A DNA stretch of 64,000 bases from Oscillospiraceae bacterium. GTDB taxonomy: Bacteria > Bacillota > Clostridia > Oscillospirales > Oscillospiraceae. A program made the translations under genes and the position numbers. This document shows positions 7,671 to 16,287 of the stretch, in pieces. The stretch's first letter is position 1. The number at the start of each line of letters is the position of its first letter. The stretch spans positions 62,001-126,000 of the forward strand of contig JAHHRV010000003.1 in the NCBI GenBank assembly GCA_020025595.1, given 5' to 3'. Under the pieces are notes generated by a model. It saw only the letters and a list, made by a program, of their open reading frames with translations, did no database searches and was not told the origin of the DNA.

Positions 7671-8819
7671 ATGTCTAACAACAGTGCGAAGCCGTCTAGC
7701 TTCTTCAACCCCAAGAATCAGGTTGCTGATTTGGCCCTGATTGCTTGTCCCGGCGCAGAGGAATTTGCTCAGCTGATCGATAAGCATCTGGTCACATGGT
7801 CCAAAGAAGTCGGAATTGAGAAGGAAACCTACCTGATTCCCTGTGACTGCCCCCGTTTCCAGAGTGGTGATGCCAAGGGTCTGGTGAAGGCATCCGTCCG
7901 TGGTGACGATATCTTCCTGGTGGTGGATCCCGGTAATTACAGCCTGACCTACAATCTGTTTGGTCACGAAAATCATATGTCTCCGGACGATCACTTTGCA
8001 AACCTGAAGCGTCTGATTCAGGCTGTTGCCGGTCGTGCACATCGCGTTACCGTTATTATGCCCAGCCTGTACGGCGGCCGTCAGCATCGCAGAATTGCTC
8101 GTGAGAGCCTGGACTGCGCTGTGGCTCTGCAGGAACTGCAGGCAATGGGTGTTGCCAACATCATCACCTTTGATGCTCATGATCCCCGCATGATGAGCGC
8201 TGTTCCCCTGATGAGCTTCGACAATGTCATGCCTACCTACCAGGTTCTGAAGACCCTGCTGAAGCATATGCCCGAGCTGAACTTTGACAAGGATCACTTC
8301 ATTGTCATCAGCCCCGACGAAGGCGCTATCAACCGTAATATGTACTTCTCCAGCGTTCTGGGCTGTAACCTGGGTATGTTCTACAAGCGCCGTGACTACA
8401 CTCGCGTGGTCAATGGCCGTAACCCCATCGTTGCTCACGAGTATCTGGGTGAAAGCGTAGAGGGCAAGACCGTCTTCATCGCTGACGACATCATCGCTTC
8501 CGGTGAAAGCATGCTGGAAGTTGCCCGTGAACTGAAGAAGCGCGGTGCAAAGCACATCATTGCAAACGCTACCTTCCCCCTGTTCACCAGCGGTCTGGAC
8601 AAGTTCGACGCTGCTGTTGAAGAAGGCGTGCTGACCGCCGTTGTCGGTACCAACCTGACCTACCGCAAGCCCGAGCTGCTGAAGCGCGACTGGTACATGG
8701 ATGTTGACTGCTCCAAGTACACCGCTTACTTCATCGCCGCAATCAACCACGACATCTCTGTTGGTTCCATCTGCGATCCCAGCAAGAAGATCGAGGCTCT
8801 GCTGTCCAAGCGCGGCTAA
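7671..8819 (+). CDS. prs: Ribose-phosphate pyrophosphokinase (long clostridial type)
   Basis: Makes PRPP from ribose-5-phosphate and ATP for nucleotide, His and Trp synthesis and for the salvage transferases upp and hpt found in this window. The 382-aa protein is longer than the usual 315 aa. It keeps the flexible-loop motif YGGRQHRRI and the PRPP-binding loop VFIADDIIASGESM. The N-terminal 30 residues and several insertions mark the divergent long Prs branch of Clostridia. Codon use is biased toward GCT/GTT/CGT, unlike neighbouring genes, which suggests high expression. It is monocistronic with a strong terminator. Confidence 0.92.
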   Translation: MSNNSAKPSSFFNPKNQVADLALIACPGAEEFAQLIDKHLVTWSKEVGIEKETYLIPCDCPRFQSGDAKGLVKASVRGDDIFLVVDPGNYSLTYNLFGHENHMSPDDHFANLKRLIQAVAGRAHRVTVIMPSLYGGRQHRRIARESLDCAVALQELQAMGVANIITFDAHDPRMMSAVPLMSFDNVMPTYQVLKTLLKHMPELNFDKDHFIVISPDEGAINRNMYFSSVLGCNLGMFYKRRDYTRVVNGRNPIVAHEYLGESVEGKTVFIADDIIASGESMLEVARELKKRGAKHIIANATFPLFTSGLDKFDAAVEEGVLTAVVGTNLTYRKPELLKRDWYMDVDCSKYTAYFIAAINHDISVGSICDPSKKIEALLSKRG

Positions 8820-8853
8820 TCCTCAGATCAAAAGTTACATTTCCTGTAATATA

Positions 8854-8892
8854 AACCGAGAAAAGCATTTCCTGCTTTTCTCGGTTTTTTTG
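8854..8892 (+). terminator. Terminator after prs
   Basis: AAACCGAGAAAAGCA (8854-8868) pairs perfectly with TGCTTTTCTCGGTTT (8874-8888) around five bases, ending in a seven-T run. Confidence 0.93.
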
Positions 8893-9110
8893 TTCCCGCA
8901 ACATTCTCAATTACGCCACCCATTCTGACTTCCCCTATTTCTTTTGACTGAGCACACAGAGCCATTACGCAGAATTTTTGAACAGCTTCCTGGCTATCCC
9001 TGTGGACACCGAAAAATCCCCCAGACCAGAATATCCTCCTGCCCCATGCTCACATAGGATAGAGCAGCCGGAATAATTCATAATTTTTCCTACATTTTAC
9101 ACAATTCATC
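8893..9110. other. Intergenic stretch with nothing recognised
   Basis: About 220 bases between the prs terminator and the promoter region of the next gene. I see no ORF with a ribosome binding site, no tRNA-like fold and no strong repeat. Confidence 0.5.
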
Positions 9111-9139
9111 TGTGCAGGATGCAAAAACAGTGGTATAGT
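9111..9139 (+). promoter_or_regulatory. Candidate promoter of the MBL/beta-CASP gene
   Basis: TGTGCA (9111-9116), 17-base spacer, TATAGT (9134-9139), then AAAGGAGAG before the ATG at 9163. Confidence 0.55.
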
Positions 9140-9162
9140 CAAATCAAAAGGAGAGTGATTCC

Positions 9163-10767
9163 ATGAAACTGACATTTTTAGGCGCTGCCCACGAAGTAAC
9201 CGGTTCGTGTTCCCTTTTGGAGGCCTGCGGCAAGCATATTCTGGTGGACTGCGGAATGGAACAGGGTGCTGACATCTATGAAAACTGCGACCTTCCCATT
9301 GCCCCCAATGAAATTGATGCAATCTGTCTGACCCATGCCCACATCGATCACTCCGGACTGATTCCTGCCATGGTTGCTCAGGGGTACAAAGGCCCCATCT
9401 ACGCAACCGAAGCCGCCCGCCGGCTGTGCAACATCATGCTGCGGGACTCTGCCCATATTCAGGAATCCGAAGCCGAATGGCGCAACCGCAAGGCTCAGCG
9501 TGCAGGCGAGCCTCCCTATGTCCCCGTCTACACCATGGCCGATGCCGTTCAGGCGCTGACCCAGTTCAAATCCTACGACTATGGCACTCCTGTTGAAATT
9601 TTTGACGGGATTACCATGACCTTTTCCGATGCAGGCCACCTGCTGGGCTCTGCCAGCATCCTGCTGGAAATCACAGAGGGCGACACCGCCCGAAAGATCC
9701 TCTTTTCCGGAGATCTGGGCAATGTAAATCGCCCCCTGATCCGAGACCCCTCCAGTCCCCCGGATGCGGATTTCGTGGTGATTGAGTCCACCTACGGCGA
9801 CCGACTCCACGGCCCCCGGCCGGACTATGTCACCCAGCTCACCGATATCATGCAGGAGACCTTTGACCGGGGCGGCAATCTGGTGATTCCCTCCTTCGCC
9901 ATCGGCAGAACCCAGGAGCTGCTGTACCTGATCCGAATCATCAAAGATCAGCACCTGATTCACGGTCATCCGGATTTTCTGGTGTATGTGGACTCTCCTC
10001 TGGCAGTGGAGGCTACCAAAATCTATCAGGACGGTCTGGTTGAATACTACGATCAGGAAACGCTGGATCTTCTGAAGCAGGGCATCAACCCTATCGCCTT
10101 CCCGGGGCTGCGGCTCAGCATCACCAGCGAGGATTCCAAAGCCATCAACTTTGACAATACCCCCAAGGTCATCCTCTCGGCATCGGGTATGTGTGAAGCC
10201 GGACGAATCCGCCACCACCTGAAGCACAACCTCTGGCGCAGCGACAGCACCATTCTCTTTGTGGGCTATCAGGCAGAGGGGACTCTGGGCAGACGGCTCA
10301 TCGAAGGAGTCAAGCATATCCGGCTGTTCGGTGAGGAGATTCAGATCCAGGCAACCATCGCCACACTGGAAGGCATCAGCGGTCACGCCGACCGGGATAT
10401 GCTGTTGGGGTGGCTGGGTTCCATGAAGCAAAAGCCCAGACAGGTCTTTGTCAATCACGGTGACGACACCGTCTGCGACCTGTTTGCCGGAACTATCACC
10501 GACAAGCTGGGTCTGAACGCCACCGCCCCCTACAGCGGCGACGAGTATGATCTGGCCACCGGTGAATGCACCGCTAAGGGCAAGATCATCAAGGTCACCA
10601 AGGTTTCCGACGGCCGCCGCAAGGGCAATGCCGCATTTGACCGTCTGCTGGCGGCAGTGAAACGGCTGATGCAGGTGGCCGAAGTGAGCCGGGGTCTGAG
10701 CAACAAGGAGCTCGCAAAATTTACAGACCAGGTCAATGCTCTGTGTGACAGATATCTGCGAAAATAA
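9163..10767 (+). CDS. MBL-fold beta-CASP metallohydrolase (CPSF/Ysh1-like)
   Basis: Predicted zinc-dependent nuclease of the metallo-beta-lactamase/beta-CASP family. The 534-aa protein has the HxHxDH motif in LTHAHIDHSGLIP, later metal ligands in DAGHLLGSA and in FSGDLGNVNRP, and the beta-CASP entry VIESTYGDRLH. The C-terminal RMMBL domain contains ISGHADRDMLLGWL. It resembles the bacterial YSH1/CPSF100-like group rather than RNase J, which is encoded separately at 52.8 kb. An extra basic tail of about 80 residues follows the RMMBL domain. The gene is monocistronic. A role in RNA metabolism is inferred from the family only. Confidence 0.88.
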   Translation: MKLTFLGAAHEVTGSCSLLEACGKHILVDCGMEQGADIYENCDLPIAPNEIDAICLTHAHIDHSGLIPAMVAQGYKGPIYATEAARRLCNIMLRDSAHIQESEAEWRNRKAQRAGEPPYVPVYTMADAVQALTQFKSYDYGTPVEIFDGITMTFSDAGHLLGSASILLEITEGDTARKILFSGDLGNVNRPLIRDPSSPPDADFVVIESTYGDRLHGPRPDYVTQLTDIMQETFDRGGNLVIPSFAIGRTQELLYLIRIIKDQHLIHGHPDFLVYVDSPLAVEATKIYQDGLVEYYDQETLDLLKQGINPIAFPGLRLSITSEDSKAINFDNTPKVILSASGMCEAGRIRHHLKHNLWRSDSTILFVGYQAEGTLGRRLIEGVKHIRLFGEEIQIQATIATLEGISGHADRDMLLGWLGSMKQKPRQVFVNHGDDTVCDLFAGTITDKLGLNATAPYSGDEYDLATGECTAKGKIIKVTKVSDGRRKGNAAFDRLLAAVKRLMQVAEVSRGLSNKELAKFTDQVNALCDRYLRK

Positions 10768-10779
10768 CGCCGTTTTTTC

Positions 10780-10811
10780 AAGGTGCATATCTTCGGATAT
10801 GCACCTTTTTT
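10780..10811 (+). terminator. Terminator with UUCG tetraloop
   Basis: AAGGTGCATATC (10780-10791), TTCG loop, perfect complement 10796-10807, then TTTT. Confidence 0.92.
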
Positions 10812-10832
10812 CGTGCAGAAAGACCATTGCAG

Positions 10833-10861
10833 TTGACTTTTCCTGTCAAAAAAGATATGAT
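10833..10861 (+). promoter_or_regulatory. Promoter of the SAM hydrolase / ECF operon
   Basis: TTGACT (10833-10838), 17-base spacer, TATGAT (10856-10861). GGAGG at 10881-10885 precedes the chosen ATG at 10894. Confidence 0.8.
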
Positions 10862-10893
10862 ATTATCGTAATTGTGATGTGGAGGCTTTTTAT

Positions 10894-11742
10894 ATGCATC
10901 CTCTTGTATTTCAAACAGATTTCGGTCTGGTAGACGGTGCCGTCAGCGCCATGTATGGCGTTGCATACAGCGTCAATCCGGAATTAAAAATGCACGATCT
11001 GACCCATGATATTACCCCGTATTCCATCTGGGAAGCCAGCTACCGTCTGATTCAGACGATCTCCTATTGGCCCAATGAAACGGTGTTTGTCAGCGTGGTC
11101 GATCCCGGTGTCGGCTCCACCCGTAAGAGCGTGGTGGTCAAGACGAAATCCGGCAAATATATTGTCACTCCCGACAATGGCACTCTAACCCATGTCCTCA
11201 GACTGGACGGCGTGGTAGAGGCCCGTGAAATTGATGAAGAAGTCAACCGCCTGCCCAACTCCGGCGAAAGCTACACCTTCCACGGGCGGGATGTCTACGC
11301 CTACACCGGCGCAAGACTGGCCAGCGGTGCCATCACCTTCGATCAGGTCGGCCCCGAGATCAGCGTGGATTCTCTTGTCAGTCTGCCCATTGTGGAACCG
11401 TATCTGGACAAAGACGGCGCTCACGGCACCATCGATGTTCTGGATGTGCGTTTCGGCAGTCTGTGGACCAACATCCCCCGGGAGCTGTTCCTGCAGACCG
11501 GTGCCAAGTACGGTGACCGGCTGAATATCACCATCGAAAACGATACAAGAACCATTTACCGCAACATCATCACCTTTGCAAAGAGCTTTGCAGATGTGTA
11601 TGTGGGTGAAGCGCTGGCCTATGTCAACAGTCTGGACTGCATGGCAGTTGCCATCAATCAGGGTTCCTTTGCCCGGGCCTATAACATCGGCACCGGCAAC
11701 TCCTGGCGCATCACCATTGAGCCTTTCAAGGGCTTTTTCTAA
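10894..11742 (+). CDS. S-adenosyl-L-methionine hydroxide adenosyltransferase family (DUF62)
   Basis: Family members split SAM with water into adenosine and methionine, and are related to SAM fluorinase/chlorinase. The 282-aa protein has the expected Asp-Arg-His set in VVDPGVGSTRKS and TFHGRDVYA, plus the N-terminal FQTDFGLVDGAVSAMYGV. ATG 10894 is preferred over 10879 because GGAGG sits 8 bases upstream. It heads an operon with an UPF0397 S component, a fused EcfA-EcfA ATPase and EcfT. The pairing suggests that the transporter imports a nucleoside, methionine-like or related compound, but substrate is unproven. Confidence 0.88.
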   Translation: MHPLVFQTDFGLVDGAVSAMYGVAYSVNPELKMHDLTHDITPYSIWEASYRLIQTISYWPNETVFVSVVDPGVGSTRKSVVVKTKSGKYIVTPDNGTLTHVLRLDGVVEAREIDEEVNRLPNSGESYTFHGRDVYAYTGARLASGAITFDQVGPEISVDSLVSLPIVEPYLDKDGAHGTIDVLDVRFGSLWTNIPRELFLQTGAKYGDRLNITIENDTRTIYRNIITFAKSFADVYVGEALAYVNSLDCMAVAINQGSFARAYNIGTGNSWRITIEPFKGFF

Positions 11743-11811
11743 GCTGTTTTTGGCCTTGTGCCTTGAATAGAAAAGATTGAAAAGATTGAGTTATAGTAGG
11801 AGGATTACATC

Positions 11812-12360
11812 ATGAAGAAGTTTTCCGTAAAGACCATCGTTGCCATCGGCATCGGTGCGGCCCTGTTCTTTGTTCTGGGTCGGTTTGTCGTCATTCCCAG
11901 CCCCGTGCCCAACACTAACATCTCTGTTCAGTACGGTCTGCTGGCATTCCTGAGCGTGGTTTACGGTCCCGTTGCAGGTCTGCTGATCGGTCTGATCGGC
12001 CATGCTCTCATCGACTTCAGCTACGGCTGGGGCATCTGGTGGAGCTGGGTCATCGCTTCCGGCGTGTTTGGCCTGCTGGTTGGTTTCACTTCCAAAGCTA
12101 CCAAGCTGGAAGAAGGCGAGATCGGCAAGAAGGGTCTGATCAAGTTCAACATTTCTCAGGTCATCTGTCATGTGGTCTGCTGGGGTGCCGTTGCTCCCGC
12201 ACTGGATATCCTGATCTTCAGCGAGCCTGCAAACAAGGTCTTCACCCAGGGTCTGCTGGCTGGTGTTTCCAATGCAGTCACCACCGCAATCGTTGGCTCT
12301 TTGCTGTGTGTTGCTTATGCAGCATCCAAGCCCAAGGCTGGCAGTCTGACCAAGGAGTAA
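11812..12360 (+). CDS. ECF transporter S component (UPF0397 family)
   Basis: Substrate-binding membrane subunit of an energy-coupling-factor transporter. The 182-aa protein has about five to six hydrophobic helices and the UPF0397 landmarks: VPNTNISVQYGLLAFLSVVYG, seen here in part as NTNISVQYGLLAFL, then GHALIDFSYGWGIWWSW and PALDILIF. AGGAGG precedes the ATG. It follows the SAM hydrolase gene by 69 bases and precedes its own ATPase and EcfT genes, so it is likely a dedicated (group I) system. The ligand is unknown. An intrinsic hairpin follows its stop and could lower expression of the ATPase relative to this subunit. Confidence 0.85.
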   Translation: MKKFSVKTIVAIGIGAALFFVLGRFVVIPSPVPNTNISVQYGLLAFLSVVYGPVAGLLIGLIGHALIDFSYGWGIWWSWVIASGVFGLLVGFTSKATKLEEGEIGKKGLIKFNISQVICHVVCWGAVAPALDILIFSEPANKVFTQGLLAGVSNAVTTAIVGSLLCVAYAASKPKAGSLTKE

Positions 12361-12377
12361 TTCCAAATTACCGACAA

Positions 12378-12407
12378 AAGGCAGGCATTTTGCCTGCCTT
12401 TGTTTTT
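12378..12407 (+). terminator. Intra-operon attenuating terminator
   Basis: AAGGCAGGCA (12378-12387), loop TTT, perfect complement 12391-12400, then TGTTTTT. It lies between the S-component gene and the ATPase gene, and the AGGAGG of the ATPase gene overlaps its tail. Partial readthrough would give more S component than ATPase. Confidence 0.8.
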
Positions 12408-12420
12408 AGGAGGTCCACCG

Positions 12421-14127
12421 ATGGACAACGATATCGTTATTTCTTTTGAAAACTTCGGCTTTCAGTATACCGCCCAGGCGGAGCCGACCCTCTATGACAT
12501 CAATCTGAATATTCGTAAAGGCGAAAAGGTGCTCATTGCCGGCCCTTCCGGCTGCGGCAAATCCACCATCGCCCACTGCATCAACGGCCTGATTCCCGCC
12601 AGCTATCCCGGCAAAGCCACCGGCAAGCTGACCATCGGCGGTCAGAACGCACTGGAGCTGGGCCTGTTCGGCCTGAGCAAGATCGTGGGCACGGTTCTGC
12701 AGGATGCCGACGGACAGTTCATCGGTCTGACCGTTGCCGAGGACATCGCCTTTGCTCTGGAAAATGACTGCGTTTCCACAGAGGAAATGCACCAGCATGT
12801 GAAAACCGTTGCAAAGCTTGTGGATGTGGAGCAGGTTCTGCACCACGCTCCCCACGAGGTTTCCGGCGGACAGAAGCAGCGCGTCAGCCTGGCTGGCGTT
12901 ATGGTCAACAAGGTGGATGTGCTGCTGTTTGACGAGCCCCTTGCCAATCTGGACCCCGCCACCGGTAAGCAGGCAATTGAACTGATCGACCAGATCCAGA
13001 AGCACACTGGCTGTGCCGTAATTATCATTGAACACCGCATCGAAGATGTGCTGCACCGGAATGTAGACCGGGTAGTCCTCATGGGCGAGGGCCGGATTCT
13101 CTACGACGGCAGCGCAGACCGGATGCTTTGCTCCGATTTGCTGCAAAAAAGCGGCATCCGGGAGCCATTATATGTCACCGCCCTGAAATACGCAGGGGTA
13201 CACCTGACCGAAGATATGCACCCTGCCTCCCTGACCGAGCTTTCCCTGACGGACAGCCAGAAGCAGCAGGTCCGGGACTGGTTTAACCGCCAGCCCACCC
13301 CTCCGGCAGCAGAGCAGGCTCCCGTTCTGTTCCAGTCTGAAAATCTGGACTTTACTTACCCCGGCGGTCACCACGCCCTGAAGGGCATCGATGTGACCAT
13401 CCACAAGGGTGAGATGCTCAGCATCGTCGGAACCAACGGCGCCGGAAAATCCACTTTTTCCAAGGCTGTCTGCGGATTTGTGAAGCCCCAGAGCGGCAAG
13501 CTGACCCTGAACGGCACGGATTTATCCACCCTGAGCATCAAGGAACGGGCCGACCACATCGGCTATGTGATGCAGAATCCCAATCAGATGATTTCCAAGA
13601 CCCAGATTTTTGACGAGGTAGCTTTCGGCCTGCGCAATCGTGGTGTTGCAGAAGACGAAGTCCGCCGGCGAGTCGAGGAAACCTTAAAAATCTGCGGCCT
13701 GTATTCCTTCCGGAACTGGCCGGTATCTGCTCTGAGCTACGGTCAGAAAAAGCGTGTCACCATTGCATCCATTCTGGTTCTGGAGCCGGAGATGATTCTC
13801 CTGGACGAGCCCACCGCCGGTCAGGATTTCCGCCACTACACAGAGATCATGGACTTTTTGCAGCAGCTGAACCGGCAGGGCATCACCGTAGTGCTGATCA
13901 CCCACGATATGCACCTGATGCTGGAGTACACTCCCAGAGCAGTGGTATTCCACGACGGTCATGTGATCGCCGACAAGTCCGCCGCTCAGGTTCTCAACGA
14001 CCCCGAAATCGTTGCTCAGGCCCATCTGAAGGAAACTTCCCTGTATCATCTTGCCATGACCTGCGGCATCCCGGAACCGGAAGAATTTACACGGCGCTTT
14101 ATCGCCCGAGATCAGGAGGTACGCTGA
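12421..14127 (+). CDS. ECF transporter ATPase with two fused ABC domains (EcfA-EcfA')
   Basis: Energises the ECF transporter by ATP hydrolysis on the cytoplasmic side. The 568-aa protein carries two complete ABC cassettes in tandem. Domain 1 has Walker A GPSGCGKST, signature VSGGQKQR and Walker B LLFDEPLANLD. Domain 2 has GTNGAGKST, LSYGQKKR and ILLDEPTAGQD. The second signature is the variant LSYGQ. ATG 12421 is used because AGGAGG lies just upstream; the in-frame ATG at 12400 falls in the terminator arm. The stop is one base before the ecfT ATG, giving translational coupling. YkoD-like fused EcfA proteins have this architecture. Confidence 0.93.
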   Translation: MDNDIVISFENFGFQYTAQAEPTLYDINLNIRKGEKVLIAGPSGCGKSTIAHCINGLIPASYPGKATGKLTIGGQNALELGLFGLSKIVGTVLQDADGQFIGLTVAEDIAFALENDCVSTEEMHQHVKTVAKLVDVEQVLHHAPHEVSGGQKQRVSLAGVMVNKVDVLLFDEPLANLDPATGKQAIELIDQIQKHTGCAVIIIEHRIEDVLHRNVDRVVLMGEGRILYDGSADRMLCSDLLQKSGIREPLYVTALKYAGVHLTEDMHPASLTELSLTDSQKQQVRDWFNRQPTPPAAEQAPVLFQSENLDFTYPGGHHALKGIDVTIHKGEMLSIVGTNGAGKSTFSKAVCGFVKPQSGKLTLNGTDLSTLSIKERADHIGYVMQNPNQMISKTQIFDEVAFGLRNRGVAEDEVRRRVEETLKICGLYSFRNWPVSALSYGQKKRVTIASILVLEPEMILLDEPTAGQDFRHYTEIMDFLQQLNRQGITVVLITHDMHLMLEYTPRAVVFHDGHVIADKSAAQVLNDPEIVAQAHLKETSLYHLAMTCGIPEPEEFTRRFIARDQEVR

Positions 14128-14128
14128 G

Positions 14129-14956
14129 ATGACAAACCTGTTTAACTACATCGATCGCTCCTCCCCCATCCACCGGCTCACCGGTGCCAGCAAGCTGGTG
14201 TGTCTGCTGACCTGGAGCCTGGCTGCCATGAGCGGATTCCACACGCCCCTGCTGGCAATTCTGACCCTGGTATCCCTGGGACTGTTCAAGTTTTCCAAAA
14301 TCAAGCTGAAGGATGTCAGCTTCATGCTCGGCTTTACCTTTGTGTTCATGCTGCTGAACAACCTTCTGATTTTCCTGTTCAGCCCGGAACACGGTGTCAC
14401 CATCTACGGTTCCCGGACAGTCCTGTTCAAAATCGCAGGCCCCTATGTGGTCACCGCTGAGCAGCTGTTCTATCACCTGAATGTGGCGCTGAAGTACACC
14501 TGCACCATTCCCATCGTGCTGCTGTTCGTGTGCACCACCAACCCTTCTGAATTTGCCGCTTCTCTGAACCGCATCGGTGTCAGCTACCGCATCAGCTATT
14601 CCGTGGCACTGGCGCTGCGCTACATCCCCGACATTCAGCGGGAATACGGCGATATTTCTCAGGCCCAGCAGGCAAGAGGCATTGAAATGAGCAAAAAAGC
14701 AAGCCTGGTCAGCCGGCTGAAAAGCGTCAGCGGTATTCTGATTCCCCTGATTCTTTCCAGCATGGAGCGAATCGACACCATCTCCAACGCTATGGAGCTG
14801 CGTGGCTTCGGCAAGGACCCGAAGCGCACCTGGTACTCCGGCCGTCCCTTTGCAAAAGGCGACTGGATCGCCATGGGTCTGTGCATCGCTTTGCTGATTT
14901 TCTCCTTTATCCTCACCGCAGTCAACGGCGGCCGCTACTTTAACCCCTTTATGTAA
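14129..14956 (+). CDS. ecfT: ECF transporter T component (EcfT/CbiQ family)
   Basis: Membrane scaffold that couples the two ATPase domains to the S component. The 275-aa protein shows both EcfT coupling-helix signatures, AQQARGIEM and AMELRGFGK, separated by about 45 residues, and five to six hydrophobic helices. It is directly coupled to the fused EcfA gene and ends the operon. Because ThiT at 31.7 kb has no ATPase neighbours, this module might also be shared with it; that is inference. Confidence 0.92.
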   Translation: MTNLFNYIDRSSPIHRLTGASKLVCLLTWSLAAMSGFHTPLLAILTLVSLGLFKFSKIKLKDVSFMLGFTFVFMLLNNLLIFLFSPEHGVTIYGSRTVLFKIAGPYVVTAEQLFYHLNVALKYTCTIPIVLLFVCTTNPSEFAASLNRIGVSYRISYSVALALRYIPDIQREYGDISQAQQARGIEMSKKASLVSRLKSVSGILIPLILSSMERIDTISNAMELRGFGKDPKRTWYSGRPFAKGDWIAMGLCIALLIFSFILTAVNGGRYFNPFM

Positions 14957-14959
14957 CAA

Positions 14960-14995
14960 AAAACCTCCCTCATAACGAGGGAGGTTTTCTTATTA
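14960..14995. terminator. Bidirectional terminator between ecfT and the M18 gene
   Basis: AAAACCTCCCTC (14960-14971) pairs perfectly with 14977-14988 around ATAAC. T/A runs on both sides serve the convergent genes. Confidence 0.9.
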
Positions 14996-15000
14996 TTCTA

Positions 15001-16287
15001 TTACTCAACAATATACTCGCCGTCGGCAGTCACTGTCAGAGTGCTGGAATAGAAGCCTTCCATAGCCTTCACCAGATACTCAAAATCCTTGACGCCTGCG
15101 GTTTCGTAGCAGGAGTGCATTGCCAGCTGTGCAAGGCCGATATCCGCCGTGGGAACAGAAACCTGACCCAGAGAGATATTGCCCAGAGTAGAACCGCCGG
15201 CGATATCTGCACGGTTATAGTAGGTCTGCACCGGGACACCTGCCTTGTTGCAGACGCTGCGCAGCACAGCAGCAGAAACTGCATCTGTGGTATAGCGCAG
15301 GTTGGCGTTGAACTTCAGCACAATACCTTCGTTCACAACAGGGGCGTTGGTGGGATCGGCAAACTCCGGATGGTTGGGATGGACTGCGTGAGCGTTGTCC
15401 GCAGAAACCATGAAGCTCTGGCTCAGCAGCTGATTCAGCTCCAGATTCAGTGCCTTGCAGATTCTGCCCAGGGTGTCTGCCAGCAGTGTGGAAGCTGCGC
15501 CCTGAACAGAGCTGGAACCGACTTCCTCGCTGTCGAACACGCACACCACAGGGATGGAACGAGACTCGCCTGCATTCAGGAAGCCCTTGACGGTACCCCA
15601 GGCGCACTCCAGATCATCAATGGCCTGAGAAGAAATGTATTCTTCATCAATGCCCCAGACCGTTGCACGTTCCCGGTTGTACAGGTACAGATCGTGGGCC
15701 AGAATCTTTCCGCCGGCCTGCTCTTCGAGCATTGCATCAAACTTGCCCTTGGCATCCTTGCCGCCCAGCAGAGGAATGGTGTCCACAGCGGGGTTATAGG
15801 TGTAGCCGTCATTGGCCTTGCGGTTCATGTGAATTGCCACATTGGGGATCATCATCAGATCCCGGTCGATATTTACGAGCTTGGTCTTTGCGCCGGTAGG
15901 AGTCTCCACCAGCACACGGCCTGCAACGCTCAGAGGCCGGTCAAACCAGGGAGCCATCAGCATTCCGCCGTATTTTTCGGTAGCCATACGGATATATTTG
16001 CTCTCCAGCTCGCCGTTTTCCTTAATTTTGAAGGAGGGGCGGTCGGAGTGGCTTGCACTCATCAGGAATCCCTGAGGCTGTTCACAGGGTACCCGGAAGG
16101 CAAGGATCGCACTGCCGCCGCGGGTCAGGAAATACTTTCCGCCAACTTCCAGATTCCACTGCTTGCCCTCGTCCAGACGGGTGTAGCCAGCGGATTCCAG
16201 CAGATTCTTGATGCCGTCCACTGCGTGATAGGCGCTGGGAGAAGCATCCAGGAATTGCATCAGTTCTGTTACATTCTGTGTTGCCAT
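15001..16287 (-). CDS. M18 family aminopeptidase (ApeB-like)
   Basis: Cytoplasmic di-zinc aminopeptidase of the aspartyl-aminopeptidase family. The 428-aa protein has the usual metal and catalytic segments SASHSDRPSFKIKENGE, CVFDSEEVGSSSVQGA and SADNAHAVHPNHPE. It starts directly on the stop of pepF (TAA immediately followed by ATG), with GGAGG inside the end of pepF, so both are one transcript. Together they could finish oligopeptide breakdown: PepF cuts oligopeptides and M18 trims acidic N-termini. A second M18 paralogue is encoded at 35.5 kb. Confidence 0.93.
   Translation of the reverse strand: MATQNVTELMQFLDASPSAYHAVDGIKNLLESAGYTRLDEGKQWNLEVGGKYFLTRGGSAILAFRVPCEQPQGFLMSASHSDRPSFKIKENGELESKYIRMATEKYGGMLMAPWFDRPLSVAGRVLVETPTGAKTKLVNIDRDLMMIPNVAIHMNRKANDGYTYNPAVDTIPLLGGKDAKGKFDAMLEEQAGGKILAHDLYLYNRERATVWGIDEEYISSQAIDDLECAWGTVKGFLNAGESRSIPVVCVFDSEEVGSSSVQGAASTLLADTLGRICKALNLELNQLLSQSFMVSADNAHAVHPNHPEFADPTNAPVVNEGIVLKFNANLRYTTDAVSAAVLRSVCNKAGVPVQTYYNRADIAGGSTLGNISLGQVSVPTADIGLAQLAMHSCYETAGVKDFEYLVKAMEGFYSSTLTVTADGEYIVE

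Noticed and set aside
9178..10827. 549-codon open frame on the minus strand
   Set aside because: Antisense to the beta-CASP gene, which has complete motifs; the frame crosses its terminator.
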